Source: Pseudomonas viridiflava (GTDB lineage Bacteria; Pseudomonadota; Gammaproteobacteria; Pseudomonadales; Pseudomonadaceae). Taken from it: DNA of 64,000 nt. Within the stretch, counting starts at the first letter, position 1, and each line of letters starts with the position of its first letter. The notes under the pieces were generated by a model. It saw only the letters and a program-made list of their open reading frames with translations. It did not search any database and was not told the origin of the DNA. The stretch lies in the NCBI RefSeq assembly GCF_900591205.1, contig NZ_UUPU01000076.1, positions 1 to 64,000 of the forward strand. The letters are read 5' to 3'. The translations under genes and the position numbers were made by a program. This document shows positions 44,090 through 52,641 of this stretch, one piece after another.

Positions 44090-45022
44090 ATGAGTTCCGC
44101 TCTGTCCATCCGGCAGCTAACCAAAACCTACGGCAACGGTTTCCAGGCCCTGAGTGGTATCGATCTGGACGTTGCCGAAGGTGATTTCTTCGCCTTGCTC
44201 GGCCCCAATGGCGCCGGCAAATCCACCACCATCGGCATCCTCTCGACCCTGGTCAACAAGACCAGCGGCAGCGTGAATATCTTTGGTCATGACCTGGACA
44301 AATCCCCGGCGGCGCTCAAGCGTTCCATCGGCGTGGTGCCCCAGGAATTCAACTTCAACCAGTTTGAAAAGACCTTCGACATCGTCGTGACCCAGGCTGG
44401 CTACTACGGCATCCCGGCGAAAATCGCCAAGGAACGCGCCGAGCAGTACCTGACCCAATTGGGCCTGTGGGACAAGCGTGACGTGCCGTCGCGTTCGTTG
44501 TCCGGCGGCATGAAGCGGCGCCTGATGATCGCCCGCGCACTGGTGCATGAACCGCGCCTGCTGATTCTCGATGAGCCGACCGCAGGGGTGGACATTGAAC
44601 TGCGCCGCTCGATGTGGACCTTCCTCACCGAGCTCAACGAGAAGGGCATCACCATCATCCTCACCACCCATTACCTGGAAGAGGCTGAGCAGCTGTGCCG
44701 CAATATCGGCATCATCGACCACGGCACCATCGTCGAGAACACCAGCATGCGTAACCTGCTGGGCCAGTTGCATGTGGAAACCTTCTTGCTCGACCTGAAG
44801 AACAACCTCTCGGTGCCGCCGCAATTGCTGGGCTATCCGAGCCGTCTGGTGGACAGCCACACCCTGGAAGTGCAGGTGGACAAAGCCATGGGCATCACCG
44901 CGTTGTTCACTCAGTTGGCGGCCCAGCAAATCGAAGTGCTGAGCCTGCGTAACAAAACCAATCGCCTTGAGGAGTTGTTCGTGTCCCTGGTGGAGAAAAA
45001 TCTGGCGAAGGTGGCGGTATGA
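44090..45022 (+). CDS. ABC exporter ATPase subunit (YadG-like)
   Basis: A 310-residue ABC-2-type ATPase. Walker A is GPNGAGKST (38-46), the Q-loop is VVPQEF, the signature is LSGGMKRRL, Walker B is LLILDEPTAGVD, and the switch is TTHYLEEAE. It pairs with the permease that overlaps its stop (ATGA). E. coli YadGH has the same design and unknown substrate. Place equals PA2812. Confidence 0.94.
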   Translation: MSSALSIRQLTKTYGNGFQALSGIDLDVAEGDFFALLGPNGAGKSTTIGILSTLVNKTSGSVNIFGHDLDKSPAALKRSIGVVPQEFNFNQFEKTFDIVVTQAGYYGIPAKIAKERAEQYLTQLGLWDKRDVPSRSLSGGMKRRLMIARALVHEPRLLILDEPTAGVDIELRRSMWTFLTELNEKGITIILTTHYLEEAEQLCRNIGIIDHGTIVENTSMRNLLGQLHVETFLLDLKNNLSVPPQLLGYPSRLVDSHTLEVQVDKAMGITALFTQLAAQQIEVLSLRNKTNRLEELFVSLVEKNLAKVAV

Positions 45023-45798
45023 GTTCCGAACTGCAACCCAACATCGTTGCGCTGCAAACCATCGTCTATCGCGAAGTGAAGCGCTTTACCCGGATCTGGC
45101 CGCAGACCTTGCTGCCGCCCGCGATCACCATGGTGTTGTACTTCGTGATCTTCGGTAACCTGATTGGCCGCCAGATCGGCGACATGGGTGGCTTCACCTA
45201 CATGGAGTACATCGTGCCGGGCCTGATCATGATGTCGGTGATCACCAACTCCTACGGCAACGTGGTCTCGAGTTTCTTCGGCAGCAAGTTCCAGCGCTCC
45301 ATCGAAGAACTGATGGTGTCGCCGGTGTCGCCGCACACCATCCTCATCGGCTACACCCTGGGCGGCGTGCTGCGTGGCTTGATGGTCGGGGTGATCGTGA
45401 CGCTGCTGTCGCTGTTCTTCACCCATCTGCAAGTGCATCACCTGGGCGTGACCATTCTGGTGGTGGTACTGACGGCGACGATCTTCTCGCTGCTGGGGTT
45501 TATCAACGCCGTGTTTGCGCGCAATTTCGATGATATCTCGATCATCCCGACGTTCGTGCTGACGCCGCTGACCTACCTGGGCGGGGTGTTCTACTCCATT
45601 ACCTTGCTGCCGCCGTTCTGGCAGACCGTGTCGCTGGCCAACCCGGTGCTGCACATGGTCAACGCCTTCCGTTACGGCATCCTGGGCGTGTCGGATATCA
45701 AGATCAGCGTGGCGATCACCTTTATGCTGGTGGCGACCGTGGTGTTGTATATCGGGTGTGCGCGGCTGCTGGTGAGTGGCCGTGGGATGCGTACCTGA
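45019..45798 (+). CDS. ABC-2 exporter permease (YadH-like)
   Basis: A 259-residue permease with six membrane segments, beginning FTRIWPQTLLPPAITMVLYFVIFGNLIG and including the conserved SSFFGSKFQRSIEELMVSPVSPHTILIGY coupling stretch and LTPLTYLGGVFYSITLLPPFW. Its ATG lies within the TGA of the ATPase gene, so the two subunits are made together. An intrinsic terminator follows. The cargo is unknown. Confidence 0.93.
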   Translation: MSSELQPNIVALQTIVYREVKRFTRIWPQTLLPPAITMVLYFVIFGNLIGRQIGDMGGFTYMEYIVPGLIMMSVITNSYGNVVSSFFGSKFQRSIEELMVSPVSPHTILIGYTLGGVLRGLMVGVIVTLLSLFFTHLQVHHLGVTILVVVLTATIFSLLGFINAVFARNFDDISIIPTFVLTPLTYLGGVFYSITLLPPFWQTVSLANPVLHMVNAFRYGILGVSDIKISVAITFMLVATVVLYIGCARLLVSGRGMRT

Positions 45799-45811
45799 TC
45801 GAAAGCGAGCG

Positions 45812-45846
45812 AAAAAAACGGCCTCTTGATGAGGCCGTTTTTTTTT
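45812..45846 (+). terminator. Intrinsic terminator of the ABC exporter operon
   Basis: AAACGGCCTC and GAGGCCGTTT form 10 perfect pairs around TTGAT, followed by a long T-run. It ends the plus-strand operon; the A-run on the left also makes it usable on the other strand. Confidence 0.93.
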
Positions 45847-45862
45847 GGGTACACACAGGACA

Positions 45863-45953
45863 ATGTGGGAGCAGGCTTGCCTGCGATAGCAGTTTGTCGG
45901 TTAGAGAATTGCTGACTGAACCACCGCTATCGCAGGCAAGCCAGCTCCCACAT
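45863..45953. repeat. REP-type inverted pair
   Basis: ATGTGGGAGCAGGCTTGCCT (left) and an inverted copy ending GCCAGCTCCCACAT (right) enclose 35 bases. A GCGATAGC/GCTATCGC pair extends the arms to 28 bases. Located between the convergent ABC and TetR genes. Confidence 0.88.
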
Positions 45954-45971
45954 TTTGAACGATGCAAAAAT

Positions 45972-46511
45972 TTAGACCTTCAGCGCCAGTTCGATCAGTG
46001 CGTGCAGCTCTTGCACGGTAAGCGGCGCCGTGGAAAACAGAATGCGGAACACCGTCGGCGCCGCCAGCAGGTTGATCAGGTGGTCCACGCTTGGCGGTGA
46101 GCTGTGCGGGTAGCGGTCCACAATCGCCTGAAGCTGTCCGCTCAAGATGCTCACGCAGTAGCCCGGGGTCACCATGCACTGCAAATCGCGCATCATATTG
46201 CGCCCCGGCTCCGAACTCATTTCATCCAGGTATTGCTCGCCCCAGGCCCGCAAATCGCCGCGCAGGGTGCCGGTGTTGGCGGGCTCGCTGTCCGGGCGCA
46301 GGCGTTCCAGCGCCACGTCCGCGAGCAGGGTGGAGAGGTCGCCCCAGCGGCGGTAAATGGTCGAGGGCGTAACCCCGGCCCGCGCAGCAATCATCGGCAC
46401 GGTGACACTGGAGCGCTCATGGGCTTCCAGCAGTTCGCGCGCGGCGTTATGCACTGATTCTTGTACCCGGGCACTGCGGCCCCCCGGGCGGAGACCTTCT
46501 TTTATCGCCAT
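45972..46511 (-). CDS. TetR-family repressor
   Basis: A 179-residue regulator. The N-terminal helix-turn-helix is ARELLEAHERSSVTVPMIAARAGVTPSTIYRRWGDLSTLLADVALE, followed by a ligand domain of the TetR_C kind (WGEQYLDEMSSEPGRNMMRDL). The ATG has AAGG eight bases upstream. It is divergent from the MFS exporter gene with 91 bases between starts, and that gap contains a near-perfect 13+13 inverted repeat. I infer that it represses the exporter. Confidence 0.9.
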   Translation of the reverse strand: MAIKEGLRPGGRSARVQESVHNAARELLEAHERSSVTVPMIAARAGVTPSTIYRRWGDLSTLLADVALERLRPDSEPANTGTLRGDLRAWGEQYLDEMSSEPGRNMMRDLQCMVTPGYCVSILSGQLQAIVDRYPHSSPPSVDHLINLLAAPTVFRILFSTAPLTVQELHALIELALKV

Positions 46512-46561
46512 GCGTAAAACCTTAACACAAAGAATTTGCTTTAAGCGCTTGCTGGTAGCAC

Positions 46562-46596
46562 ACTCCGCAAAAGCAAAATATTAGCTTTAGCGGAGT
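46562..46596. promoter_or_regulatory. Inverted repeat covering the MFS ribosome site
   Basis: ACTCCGCAAAAGC (46562-46574) and GCTTTAGCGGAGT (46584-46596) pair at 12 of 13 positions across a 9-base AT-rich centre. The right arm includes GCGGAG, the ribosome site of the MFS gene at 46603. It may be the TetR operator, and in RNA it could form a hairpin hiding the ribosome site. Confidence 0.65.
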
Positions 46597-46602
46597 ATGC
46601 AC

Positions 46603-47802
46603 ATGTCCAGCCCAGCGTCTCAGCGTTCCAGCCTGGTGTTTCTCGCGATCACCTTGCTGACCTTTCTCGCCGCCTCCAGCGCGCCGACACCCTTGTATCA
46701 CCTGTACCAGGAGGGGCTGCATTTCTCATCGGGCATGCTCACGCTGATCTTCGGTGTTTACGCGCTGAGCCTGCTGGCGGCGCTGCTGACGGTAGGCTCG
46801 CTGTCGGACCACCTGGGGCGCAAGCCGGTAATTTTTGCCGCGCTGATCCTCGATATGCTGGCGATGTTGCTGTTTATCAATGAGAGCAGTGTGATCTGGC
46901 TGATTGGCGCACGCACCTTGCAGGGTTTTGCCACCGGCATGGCCACTGCCGTGCTGGGCGCGGCACTGCTCGATACTGATCGTCAGCAGGGCCCGTTGGT
47001 CAACAGTGTGGCGCCTTTGCTGGGCATGGCGTGCGGGGCAATGGGCAGCAGTTTGCTGGTGGAGTTCGCGCCACTGCCGACCCAGTTGATCTACTGGGCG
47101 TTGTTGATACTGATGCTGTTGCAGGCCCTCTACGTATGGCGCCTGCCGGAAAGCGTCAGCCGTATCCCCGGAGCACTGGCGTCGCTGCGCCCGACCTTGC
47201 ATGTACCGCCCCAGGCGCGCCGGGCCTTGTGGCTGTCGCTACCGGTGGATGTGGCGGTATGGGCGATGGGCGGGTTTTACCTGTCGCTGGCGCCGTCGCT
47301 GGTGCGGGCCGCTACCGGTTCGACCTCCAACCTGATTGGCGGCGGGCTGGTGGCGGTGCTGACCTTGAGCGGCGCGCTGATGATTTTCACCCTGCGCAAT
47401 CGCCCGGCCGACAAGGTGCTTCGGCTCGGCGCCGGGTTGCTGGCGATCGGCGTGGCTCTGATCCTCAGCGCCGTACACAGCGCCAGCCTGCCACTGTTTT
47501 TTATTGCCACGCTGATTGCCGGCAGCGGCTTTGGCGCAGGCTTTCTTGGCGCCCTGCGCAGTGTGGTGCCGCTGGCGTTACCCCATGAACGGGCGGGTTT
47601 GATGTCGGCGTTTTATGTGCTGAGTTACCTGGCGTTCTGCTTGCCTTCGTTGCTGGCGGGTAATCTGATTCGCAGTGTTGGCCTGATCGCCACCACCGAC
47701 GCCTACGGTGCAGTACTGATCCTGTTGGCCGTGGGTGCCTTGGCCGGGTTGATCTGGCAGGAGCGGCGCCTGGCTTATATAGGTAAAACAGATAACAGTT
47801 AG
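46603..47802 (+). CDS. MFS efflux transporter
   Basis: A 399-residue, 12-helix major facilitator. Motif A is GSLSDHLGRKPV in the loop between helices 2 and 3, and the helix 4-5 stretch ARTLQGFATGMATAVLGAALLD is typical of drug/metabolite exporters of the YcnB/Bcr-like kind. The ATG at MSSPASQ is chosen because GCGGAG is 7 bases ahead; an ATG two codons earlier sits too close. Divergent TetR suggests that it is induced by its own substrate. Confidence 0.9.
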   Translation: MSSPASQRSSLVFLAITLLTFLAASSAPTPLYHLYQEGLHFSSGMLTLIFGVYALSLLAALLTVGSLSDHLGRKPVIFAALILDMLAMLLFINESSVIWLIGARTLQGFATGMATAVLGAALLDTDRQQGPLVNSVAPLLGMACGAMGSSLLVEFAPLPTQLIYWALLILMLLQALYVWRLPESVSRIPGALASLRPTLHVPPQARRALWLSLPVDVAVWAMGGFYLSLAPSLVRAATGSTSNLIGGGLVAVLTLSGALMIFTLRNRPADKVLRLGAGLLAIGVALILSAVHSASLPLFFIATLIAGSGFGAGFLGALRSVVPLALPHERAGLMSAFYVLSYLAFCLPSLLAGNLIRSVGLIATTDAYGAVLILLAVGALAGLIWQERRLAYIGKTDNS

Positions 47803-47879
47803 AGATATTACCCGTTATATAGATATTCGATCGGGTTCTATGATGGCTTCAACCTCATGCGAGGAAGAGGATTGCCATC

Positions 47880-49028
47880 ATGACCTGCTCTAACACCCTC
47901 AGTTACAAACCGTTCAGTCACCTGACCCGTCCCCGGGAAGTGATTCGCCAGTTCACCCCCAACTGGTTTGCCGCCACCATGGGCACCGGCGTGCTGGCCC
48001 TGGCCCTGGCGCAGTTGCCGGTCAACCTGCCAGGTTTGCAGGCGATTGCCGAAGGGCTGTGGCTGTTCACCATTGGCCTGTTTGTGCTGTTCAGCGTTTT
48101 GTATGCGGCACGCTGGGTGATGTTTTTTCACGAGGCGCGGCGCATTTTCGGGCACTCCACCGTGTCGATGTTCTTCGGCACGATTCCTATGGGCTTGGCC
48201 ACGATTCTCAACGGTTTGCTGCTGTTTGGCCTGCCGCGCTGGGGCAGTCAGGTTATCCCGTTAGCTGAAGCCTTGTGGTGGCTGGATGTGGCGATGGCCC
48301 TGGCCTGCGGTGTACTGATCCCGTTCATGATGTTTACGCGCCAGGAACACAGCATCGACCAGATGACTGCCGTTTGGCTGTTGCCAGTGGTCGCCGCCGA
48401 AGTCGCGGCGGCCAGCGGTGGCCTGCTGGCGCCGCATTTGGCCGATGCCCATGCGCAACTGGTGATGCTGGTGACCAGCTACGTGCTGTGGGCCTTTTCG
48501 CTGCCAGTGGCGTTCAGCATCCTGACCATCCTGATGCTGCGCATGGCCCTGCACAAACTGCCCCACGCCAATATGGCCGCGTCGAGCTGGCTGGCGCTGG
48601 GCCCTATCGGTACTGGCGCCCTCGGCATGCTGTTACTGGGCGGCGACGCGCCGGCGATCTTCAGCGCCAATGGCTTGCCGGGTGTCGGTGAAATGGCCAA
48701 CGGCCTGGGCCTGGTGGCCGGCATTACCCTGTGGGGCTTTGGCTTGTGGTGGATGCTGATCGCGGTGTTGATCACCCTGCGTTACCTGCGCGCCGGTATC
48801 CCGTTCAACCTGGGCTGGTGGGGGTTTACCTTCCCGCTGGGCGTGTATGCCCTGGCCACGCTGAAGCTGGCGAGCCTGTTGCACCTGGGGTTCTTCAGCG
48901 TATTGGGCTGCGTGCTGGTGGTGGCATTGGCGCTGATGTGGCTGATTGTGGCCACGCGCACCGTGCAGGGTGCCTATAAAGGCGAGCTTTTTGTTTCGCC
49001 ATGCATTGCAGGACTAGCGAATAAGTAA
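47880..49028 (+). CDS. TDT-family transporter (TehA/Mae1/SSU1-like)
   Basis: A 382-residue inner-membrane protein with about ten helices. The start PNWFAATMGTGVLALAL and the helix FFGTIPMGLATILNGLLLFG are hallmarks of the tellurite-resistance/dicarboxylate transporter family, which includes malate, sulfite and tellurite-linked carriers. GAGGAAGAGG lies 9 bases before the ATG. A hairpin separates it from the next gene. The solute cannot be assigned. Confidence 0.88.
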   Translation: MTCSNTLSYKPFSHLTRPREVIRQFTPNWFAATMGTGVLALALAQLPVNLPGLQAIAEGLWLFTIGLFVLFSVLYAARWVMFFHEARRIFGHSTVSMFFGTIPMGLATILNGLLLFGLPRWGSQVIPLAEALWWLDVAMALACGVLIPFMMFTRQEHSIDQMTAVWLLPVVAAEVAAASGGLLAPHLADAHAQLVMLVTSYVLWAFSLPVAFSILTILMLRMALHKLPHANMAASSWLALGPIGTGALGMLLLGGDAPAIFSANGLPGVGEMANGLGLVAGITLWGFGLWWMLIAVLITLRYLRAGIPFNLGWWGFTFPLGVYALATLKLASLLHLGFFSVLGCVLVVALALMWLIVATRTVQGAYKGELFVSPCIAGLANK

Positions 49029-49045
49029 GCGGAGTTAGGTAAAGT

Positions 49046-49072
49046 CGTGGCCTGAACCAATAACAGGCCACG
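49046..49072 (+). terminator. Perfect hairpin between TDT and acyltransferase genes
   Basis: CGTGGCCTG and CAGGCCACG pair perfectly around a 9-base loop, ending 14 bases before the next ATG. No T-run follows. Its closeness to the start suggests that it could equally be an mRNA leader structure of the downstream gene. Confidence 0.4.
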
Positions 49073-49086
49073 CAGGAACACGGACG

Positions 49087-50961
49087 ATGAGCCACCCCTC
49101 ACAATTCACCTTGCTGCGCACGCGGCGCTTTCTGCCGTTTTTCATCACCCAGTTGCTGGGCGCTTTCAACGACAACATCTTCAAGCAGTCGCTGATCCTG
49201 GCGATTCTCTACAAGCTCAGCATCGACGGTGATCGCGCCATCTGGGTCAACCTGTGTGCGCTGCTGTTTATCCTGCCGTTCTTCCTGTTCTCGGCGCTGG
49301 CCGGACAGTTTGGCGAGAAATTCAACAAGGATGCATTGATCCGCGCCATCAAGATCGGCGAGATCGTGATCATGGCCGTGGGCGCCACGGGCTTTCTGTT
49401 CAACCACCTGGAGCTGATGCTGCTGGCCCTGTTTGCCATGGGCACGCACTCGGCGCTGTTTGGCCCGGTGAAGTATTCGATCATGCCCCAGGCCCTGCAC
49501 GACGATGAGCTGGTGGGCGGCAACGGCCTGGTGGAAATGGGCACGTTCCTGGCGATCCTGGCCGGCACCATTGGCGCCGGGATCATGATGTCTTCTACCC
49601 ACTACGCGCCGGTGGTGGCGGTGGCGATTGTCGGCGTGGCGGTGCTGGGTTACCTGGCCAGCCGCAGCATCCCGCGGGCGGCGGCCTCTACGCCAGGCTT
49701 GCGCCTGAACTGGAATATTTTCAGTGAGTCCTGGGCCACCTTGCGCCTGGGCCTGGGCCAAACCCCGGCGGTGTCGCGCTCGATCGTGGGTAACTCGTGG
49801 TTCTGGTTTGTCGGCGCGATCTACCTCACGCAAATCCCGGCTTATGCCAAGGAGTGGTTGTACGGCGATGAAACCGTGGTAACGCTGATCCTCACCGTAT
49901 TCTCGGTGGGGATCGCCCTCGGTTCGATGCTTTGCGAAAAACTCTCCGGGCGTAAGGTGGAAATCGGCCTGGTGCCGTTCGGCTCCTTCGGCCTGACTGT
50001 GTTCGGCCTGCTGCTGTGGTGGCACTCCGGCGGCTTCCCGCAGAACGCGCAGGCCAATGACTGGCTGGCGGTGCTCGGTTATGGCCAAGCCTGGTGGGTA
50101 CTGTTCGATATCCTCGGCCTTGGGGTGTTCGGTGGCTTTTATATTGTGCCGCTGTACGCGCTGATTCAGTCGCGCACCGCCGAGAACGAGCGGGCGCGGG
50201 TGATCGCCGCCAACAACATCCTCAACGCGTTGTTCATGGTGGTCTCGGCGATTGTGTCGATCCTGCTGCTGAGCGTGGCCAAGCTGTCGATCCCCGAGTT
50301 GTTCCTGGTGGTGTCGCTGCTCAACATCGCGGTCAACACCTATATCTTCAAGATCGTCCCCGAGTTCACCATGCGTTTCATGATCTGGCTGCTCAGCCAT
50401 TCCATGTACCGCGTGGAGCATCGCAATCTGGAGCTGATCCCCGATGAAGGCGCGGCGTTGCTGGTGTGCAACCACGTGTCGTTTGTCGACGCGCTGTTGA
50501 TAGGCGGTGCGGTGCGTCGGCCGATTCGCTTTGTGATGTACTACAAAATCTATCGTTTGCCGGTGCTGAACTTTATCTTTAGAACCGCCGGGGCGATTCC
50601 GATTGCCGGGCGTAACGAGGATATCCAGATCTACGAAAAGGCATTCACGCGGATTGCCCAGTACCTGAAGGAAGGGGAATTGGTGTGCATCTTTCCGGAA
50701 GGCAAGTTAACGGCTGACGGTGAGATGAACGAGTTTCGCGGCGGCGTGACGCGCATTCTTGAAGAGACGCCGGTGCCGGTGATTCCGATGGCGTTGCAGG
50801 GGTTGTGGGGGAGTTTTTTCAGTCGCGATCCGAGCAAGGGCGTGTTTCATCGGATCTGGTCACGTGTGGTGTTGGTGGCGGGGCAGCCGGTGACGGTCGA
50901 GGCGGCGACGCCTGCGCACTTGCGGGAGCAGGTGGCTGTGTTGCGGGGGAGTGTCAGGTAG
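49087..50961 (+). CDS. MFS (LplT-like)-acyltransferase (PlsC) fusion
   Basis: A 624-residue two-domain protein. Residues 1-430 form a 12-helix MFS of the LplT lysophospholipid-flippase kind (FITQLLGAFNDNIFKQSLILAILYKL, ALFGPVKYSIMPQALHDDELVGGNGLVEMGTF). Residues 440-624 are a PlsC-type acyltransferase with NHVSFVDA (His463, Asp468) and FPEGKLT (536-542). In E. coli LplT works with the separate Aas, whose PlsC domain is joined to an acyl-ACP synthetase; here flippase and acyltransferase are joined and the synthetase domain is missing. I infer re-acylation of lysophospholipid brought across the inner membrane. Confidence 0.9.
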   Translation: MSHPSQFTLLRTRRFLPFFITQLLGAFNDNIFKQSLILAILYKLSIDGDRAIWVNLCALLFILPFFLFSALAGQFGEKFNKDALIRAIKIGEIVIMAVGATGFLFNHLELMLLALFAMGTHSALFGPVKYSIMPQALHDDELVGGNGLVEMGTFLAILAGTIGAGIMMSSTHYAPVVAVAIVGVAVLGYLASRSIPRAAASTPGLRLNWNIFSESWATLRLGLGQTPAVSRSIVGNSWFWFVGAIYLTQIPAYAKEWLYGDETVVTLILTVFSVGIALGSMLCEKLSGRKVEIGLVPFGSFGLTVFGLLLWWHSGGFPQNAQANDWLAVLGYGQAWWVLFDILGLGVFGGFYIVPLYALIQSRTAENERARVIAANNILNALFMVVSAIVSILLLSVAKLSIPELFLVVSLLNIAVNTYIFKIVPEFTMRFMIWLLSHSMYRVEHRNLELIPDEGAALLVCNHVSFVDALLIGGAVRRPIRFVMYYKIYRLPVLNFIFRTAGAIPIAGRNEDIQIYEKAFTRIAQYLKEGELVCIFPEGKLTADGEMNEFRGGVTRILEETPVPVIPMALQGLWGSFFSRDPSKGVFHRIWSRVVLVAGQPVTVEAATPAHLREQVAVLRGSVR

Positions 50962-50981
50962 ATTTGTGTTGAATGTGCCGG

Positions 50982-51061
50982 CCTCATCGGGGGCAAGCCC
51001 CCTCCCACCTTTTGAATGTGTTCACAATCAACTGTGGGAGGGGGCTTGCCTGCGATAGCGG
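50982..51061. repeat. REP-type inverted pair
   Basis: GGGGGCAAGCCCCCTCCCACC (left, 50989 on) and TGTGGGAGGGGGCTTGCC (right) lie in inverted order, the mirror image of the usual arrangement, ending with GCGATAGC. Located between the acyltransferase and sugE genes. Confidence 0.83.
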
Positions 51062-51068
51062 TAGTTGT

Positions 51069-51383
51069 TTAAGCGCTGATCTTAAGGCCGATGAGCCCGC
51101 AAATAATCAGCGCCACACTGGCCAAGCGGAACAACGCCATGGATTCCCCAAACAGGATAATCCCGGCGATCACCGTGCCGACGGCACCCACGCCCGTCCA
51201 GATGGCGTACGCGGTGCCCAGCGGCAATTCCTTCATCGCCAGCCCAAGCAGGCCGAGGCTGATGGCCATGGCGGCGATTGTCAGGGCGGTGGGCAGTGGC
51301 TTGCTGAAACCGTCGGTGTACTTCAAGCCGACAGCCCAGCCGACTTCAAACAACCCGGCAAAAAACAGAATGATCCAGGACAT
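51069..51383 (-). CDS. sugE: Guanidinium exporter of the SMR family
   Basis: A 104-residue, four-helix small multidrug resistance protein of the SugE/Gdx subclass. The essential Glu13 is in FAGLFEVGWAVGLKYTDGF, and helix 2-4 sequences (ELPLGTAYAIWTGVGAVGTVIAGIILFGE) match Gdx rather than EmrE. Gdx proteins exchange guanidinium for protons. The identification is strengthened by a guanidine-II riboswitch directly upstream, and GGGGAG stands five bases before the ATG. Confidence 0.94.
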   Translation of the reverse strand: MSWIILFFAGLFEVGWAVGLKYTDGFSKPLPTALTIAAMAISLGLLGLAMKELPLGTAYAIWTGVGAVGTVIAGIILFGESMALFRLASVALIICGLIGLKISA

Positions 51384-51401
51384 GCTGACTCCCCTCTATA
51401 G

Positions 51402-51456
51402 CTGGGGTCGTCCCCGAATTAAGCGCATGAGAGCGTCGCGAGGTCGTCCCCGCGAA
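51402..51456 (-). promoter_or_regulatory. Guanidine-II (mini-ykkC) riboswitch
   Basis: On the minus strand two stem-loops with ACGA loops stand in tandem: CGCGGGG-ACGA-CCTCGCG (about 51454-51437, one G-T pair) and GGGG-ACGA-CCCC (51415-51404), joined by about 21 bases. Two ACGR-loop hairpins are the defining feature of the guanidine-II class, which turns on guanidine exporters. The second stem ends 20 bases before the sugE ATG, so guanidine binding would free the ribosome site. Confidence 0.92.
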
Positions 51457-51488
51457 GCTCGGTAGAGTGCCGAAAATTGATCAGGTGA

Positions 51489-52454
51489 TCAAGTTTGTGG
51501 TGTGTTCTCCAGCGCGCGGCGGTCTTCCTTTTCGCTCATGCGGCGGAAGTAAGTCGACAGCAATGCCCCGGAAATATTGTGCCAGACGCTGAACAGCGCG
51601 CTCGGCACCGCTGCCAGCGGCGAAAAGTGCGCGCTGGCCAATGCGGCGCCCAGCCCGGAGTTCTGCATGCCGACTTCCAGCGCCAACGACTTGCGTTGGG
51701 CCAATGGCAGTTTGAACATGCGGCCGGTGAAGTAGCCCAGTAGGTAACCGAAGCTGTTGTGCAACATCACCACGGCCATGATCAACAGGCCGGACTCGGC
51801 AATTTTCGCCTGGCTGGCGGCCACCACCGCCGCGACGATAATCACGATGCTGACCACCGACACCAACGGCAATACTTCCACCGCATGCCGCACCCGTTCG
51901 CCGAGCACGCGTTGCGCGACCACGCCGAGCACGATTGGCAGCAGCACCACTTGCAGGATCGACCAGAACAACTCCATGAACGACACCGGCAGCCATGCCG
52001 AGGCCAGCAGCCAAATCAGTGCCGGGGTCAGCAGTGGCGCGAGGAGGGTGGTGACGGCCGCGATGGCGACCGACAACGCCAGGTCGCCCCGGGCCAGCCA
52101 GGTCATTACGTTGGACGAGGTGCCGCTTGGGCAGCAGCCGACCAGGATCACACCGACGGCAATTTCCGGCGGCAGGTGAAAAGCCTGGCACAGCAACCAG
52201 GCGACGCCCGGCATGATCACAAAGTGCGCGACTACGCCCAGCGCGACGCGCCACGGGTGGCGGGCGACCTCGGCGAAATCTTCGAGTTTGAGGGTCAGCC
52301 CCATGCCGAACATCACCAAGCCCAGCAGCGGAACGATGGCGCTTTTAAGGCCGATGAACCAGCTGGGTTCGAGGAAGGCGACGACGGCGAAAATCAACAC
52401 CCAGTAGGCGAAGGTATTGCCGACGAAGCGGCTCAGTGCGGCGAGTGCGCGCAT
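51489..52454 (-). CDS. Bile acid:sodium symporter family (BASS) transporter
   Basis: A 321-residue, roughly ten-helix carrier of the BASS/ASBT family. Signature stretches are GLVMFGMGLTLKLEDF, ILVGCCPSGTSSNVMTWLARGDLALSVAIAAVTTLLAP and LEVGMQNSGLGAALA, which form the Na+ sites and crossover. Bacterial homologues import varied organic anions such as keto acids or pantoate, so the bile-acid name is historical. The ATG at MRALAAL has AAGGAC upstream. Confidence 0.9.
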   Translation of the reverse strand: MRALAALSRFVGNTFAYWVLIFAVVAFLEPSWFIGLKSAIVPLLGLVMFGMGLTLKLEDFAEVARHPWRVALGVVAHFVIMPGVAWLLCQAFHLPPEIAVGVILVGCCPSGTSSNVMTWLARGDLALSVAIAAVTTLLAPLLTPALIWLLASAWLPVSFMELFWSILQVVLLPIVLGVVAQRVLGERVRHAVEVLPLVSVVSIVIIVAAVVAASQAKIAESGLLIMAVVMLHNSFGYLLGYFTGRMFKLPLAQRKSLALEVGMQNSGLGAALASAHFSPLAAVPSALFSVWHNISGALLSTYFRRMSEKEDRRALENTPQT

Positions 52455-52501
52455 GGGGGTGTCCTTGTTATTGGATGCTTGAAGTGTGAACACATATCAA
52501 A

Positions 52502-52621
52502 TGCGGGAGCTGGCTTGTGTGGGAGCTGGCTTGCCTGCGATAGCATCAACTCGATCTAACTGAAGACCGAGGTGCCTGCATCGCAGGCAAGCCAGCTCCC
52601 ACACAAGCCAGCTCCCACACA
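52502..52621. repeat. REP-type palindrome with doubled arms
   Basis: The core GTGGGAGCTGGCTTG occurs twice in a row on the left (52503 and 52520 regions) and CAAGCCAGCTCCCAC twice in a row on the right (52584 and 52603 regions), in mirror order around a CTCGATC..AGACCGAGG centre. Neighbouring copies in this window have only one arm each side. Confidence 0.88.
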
Positions 52622-52641
52622 CTTTAGGGCCAGTGTTGCTT

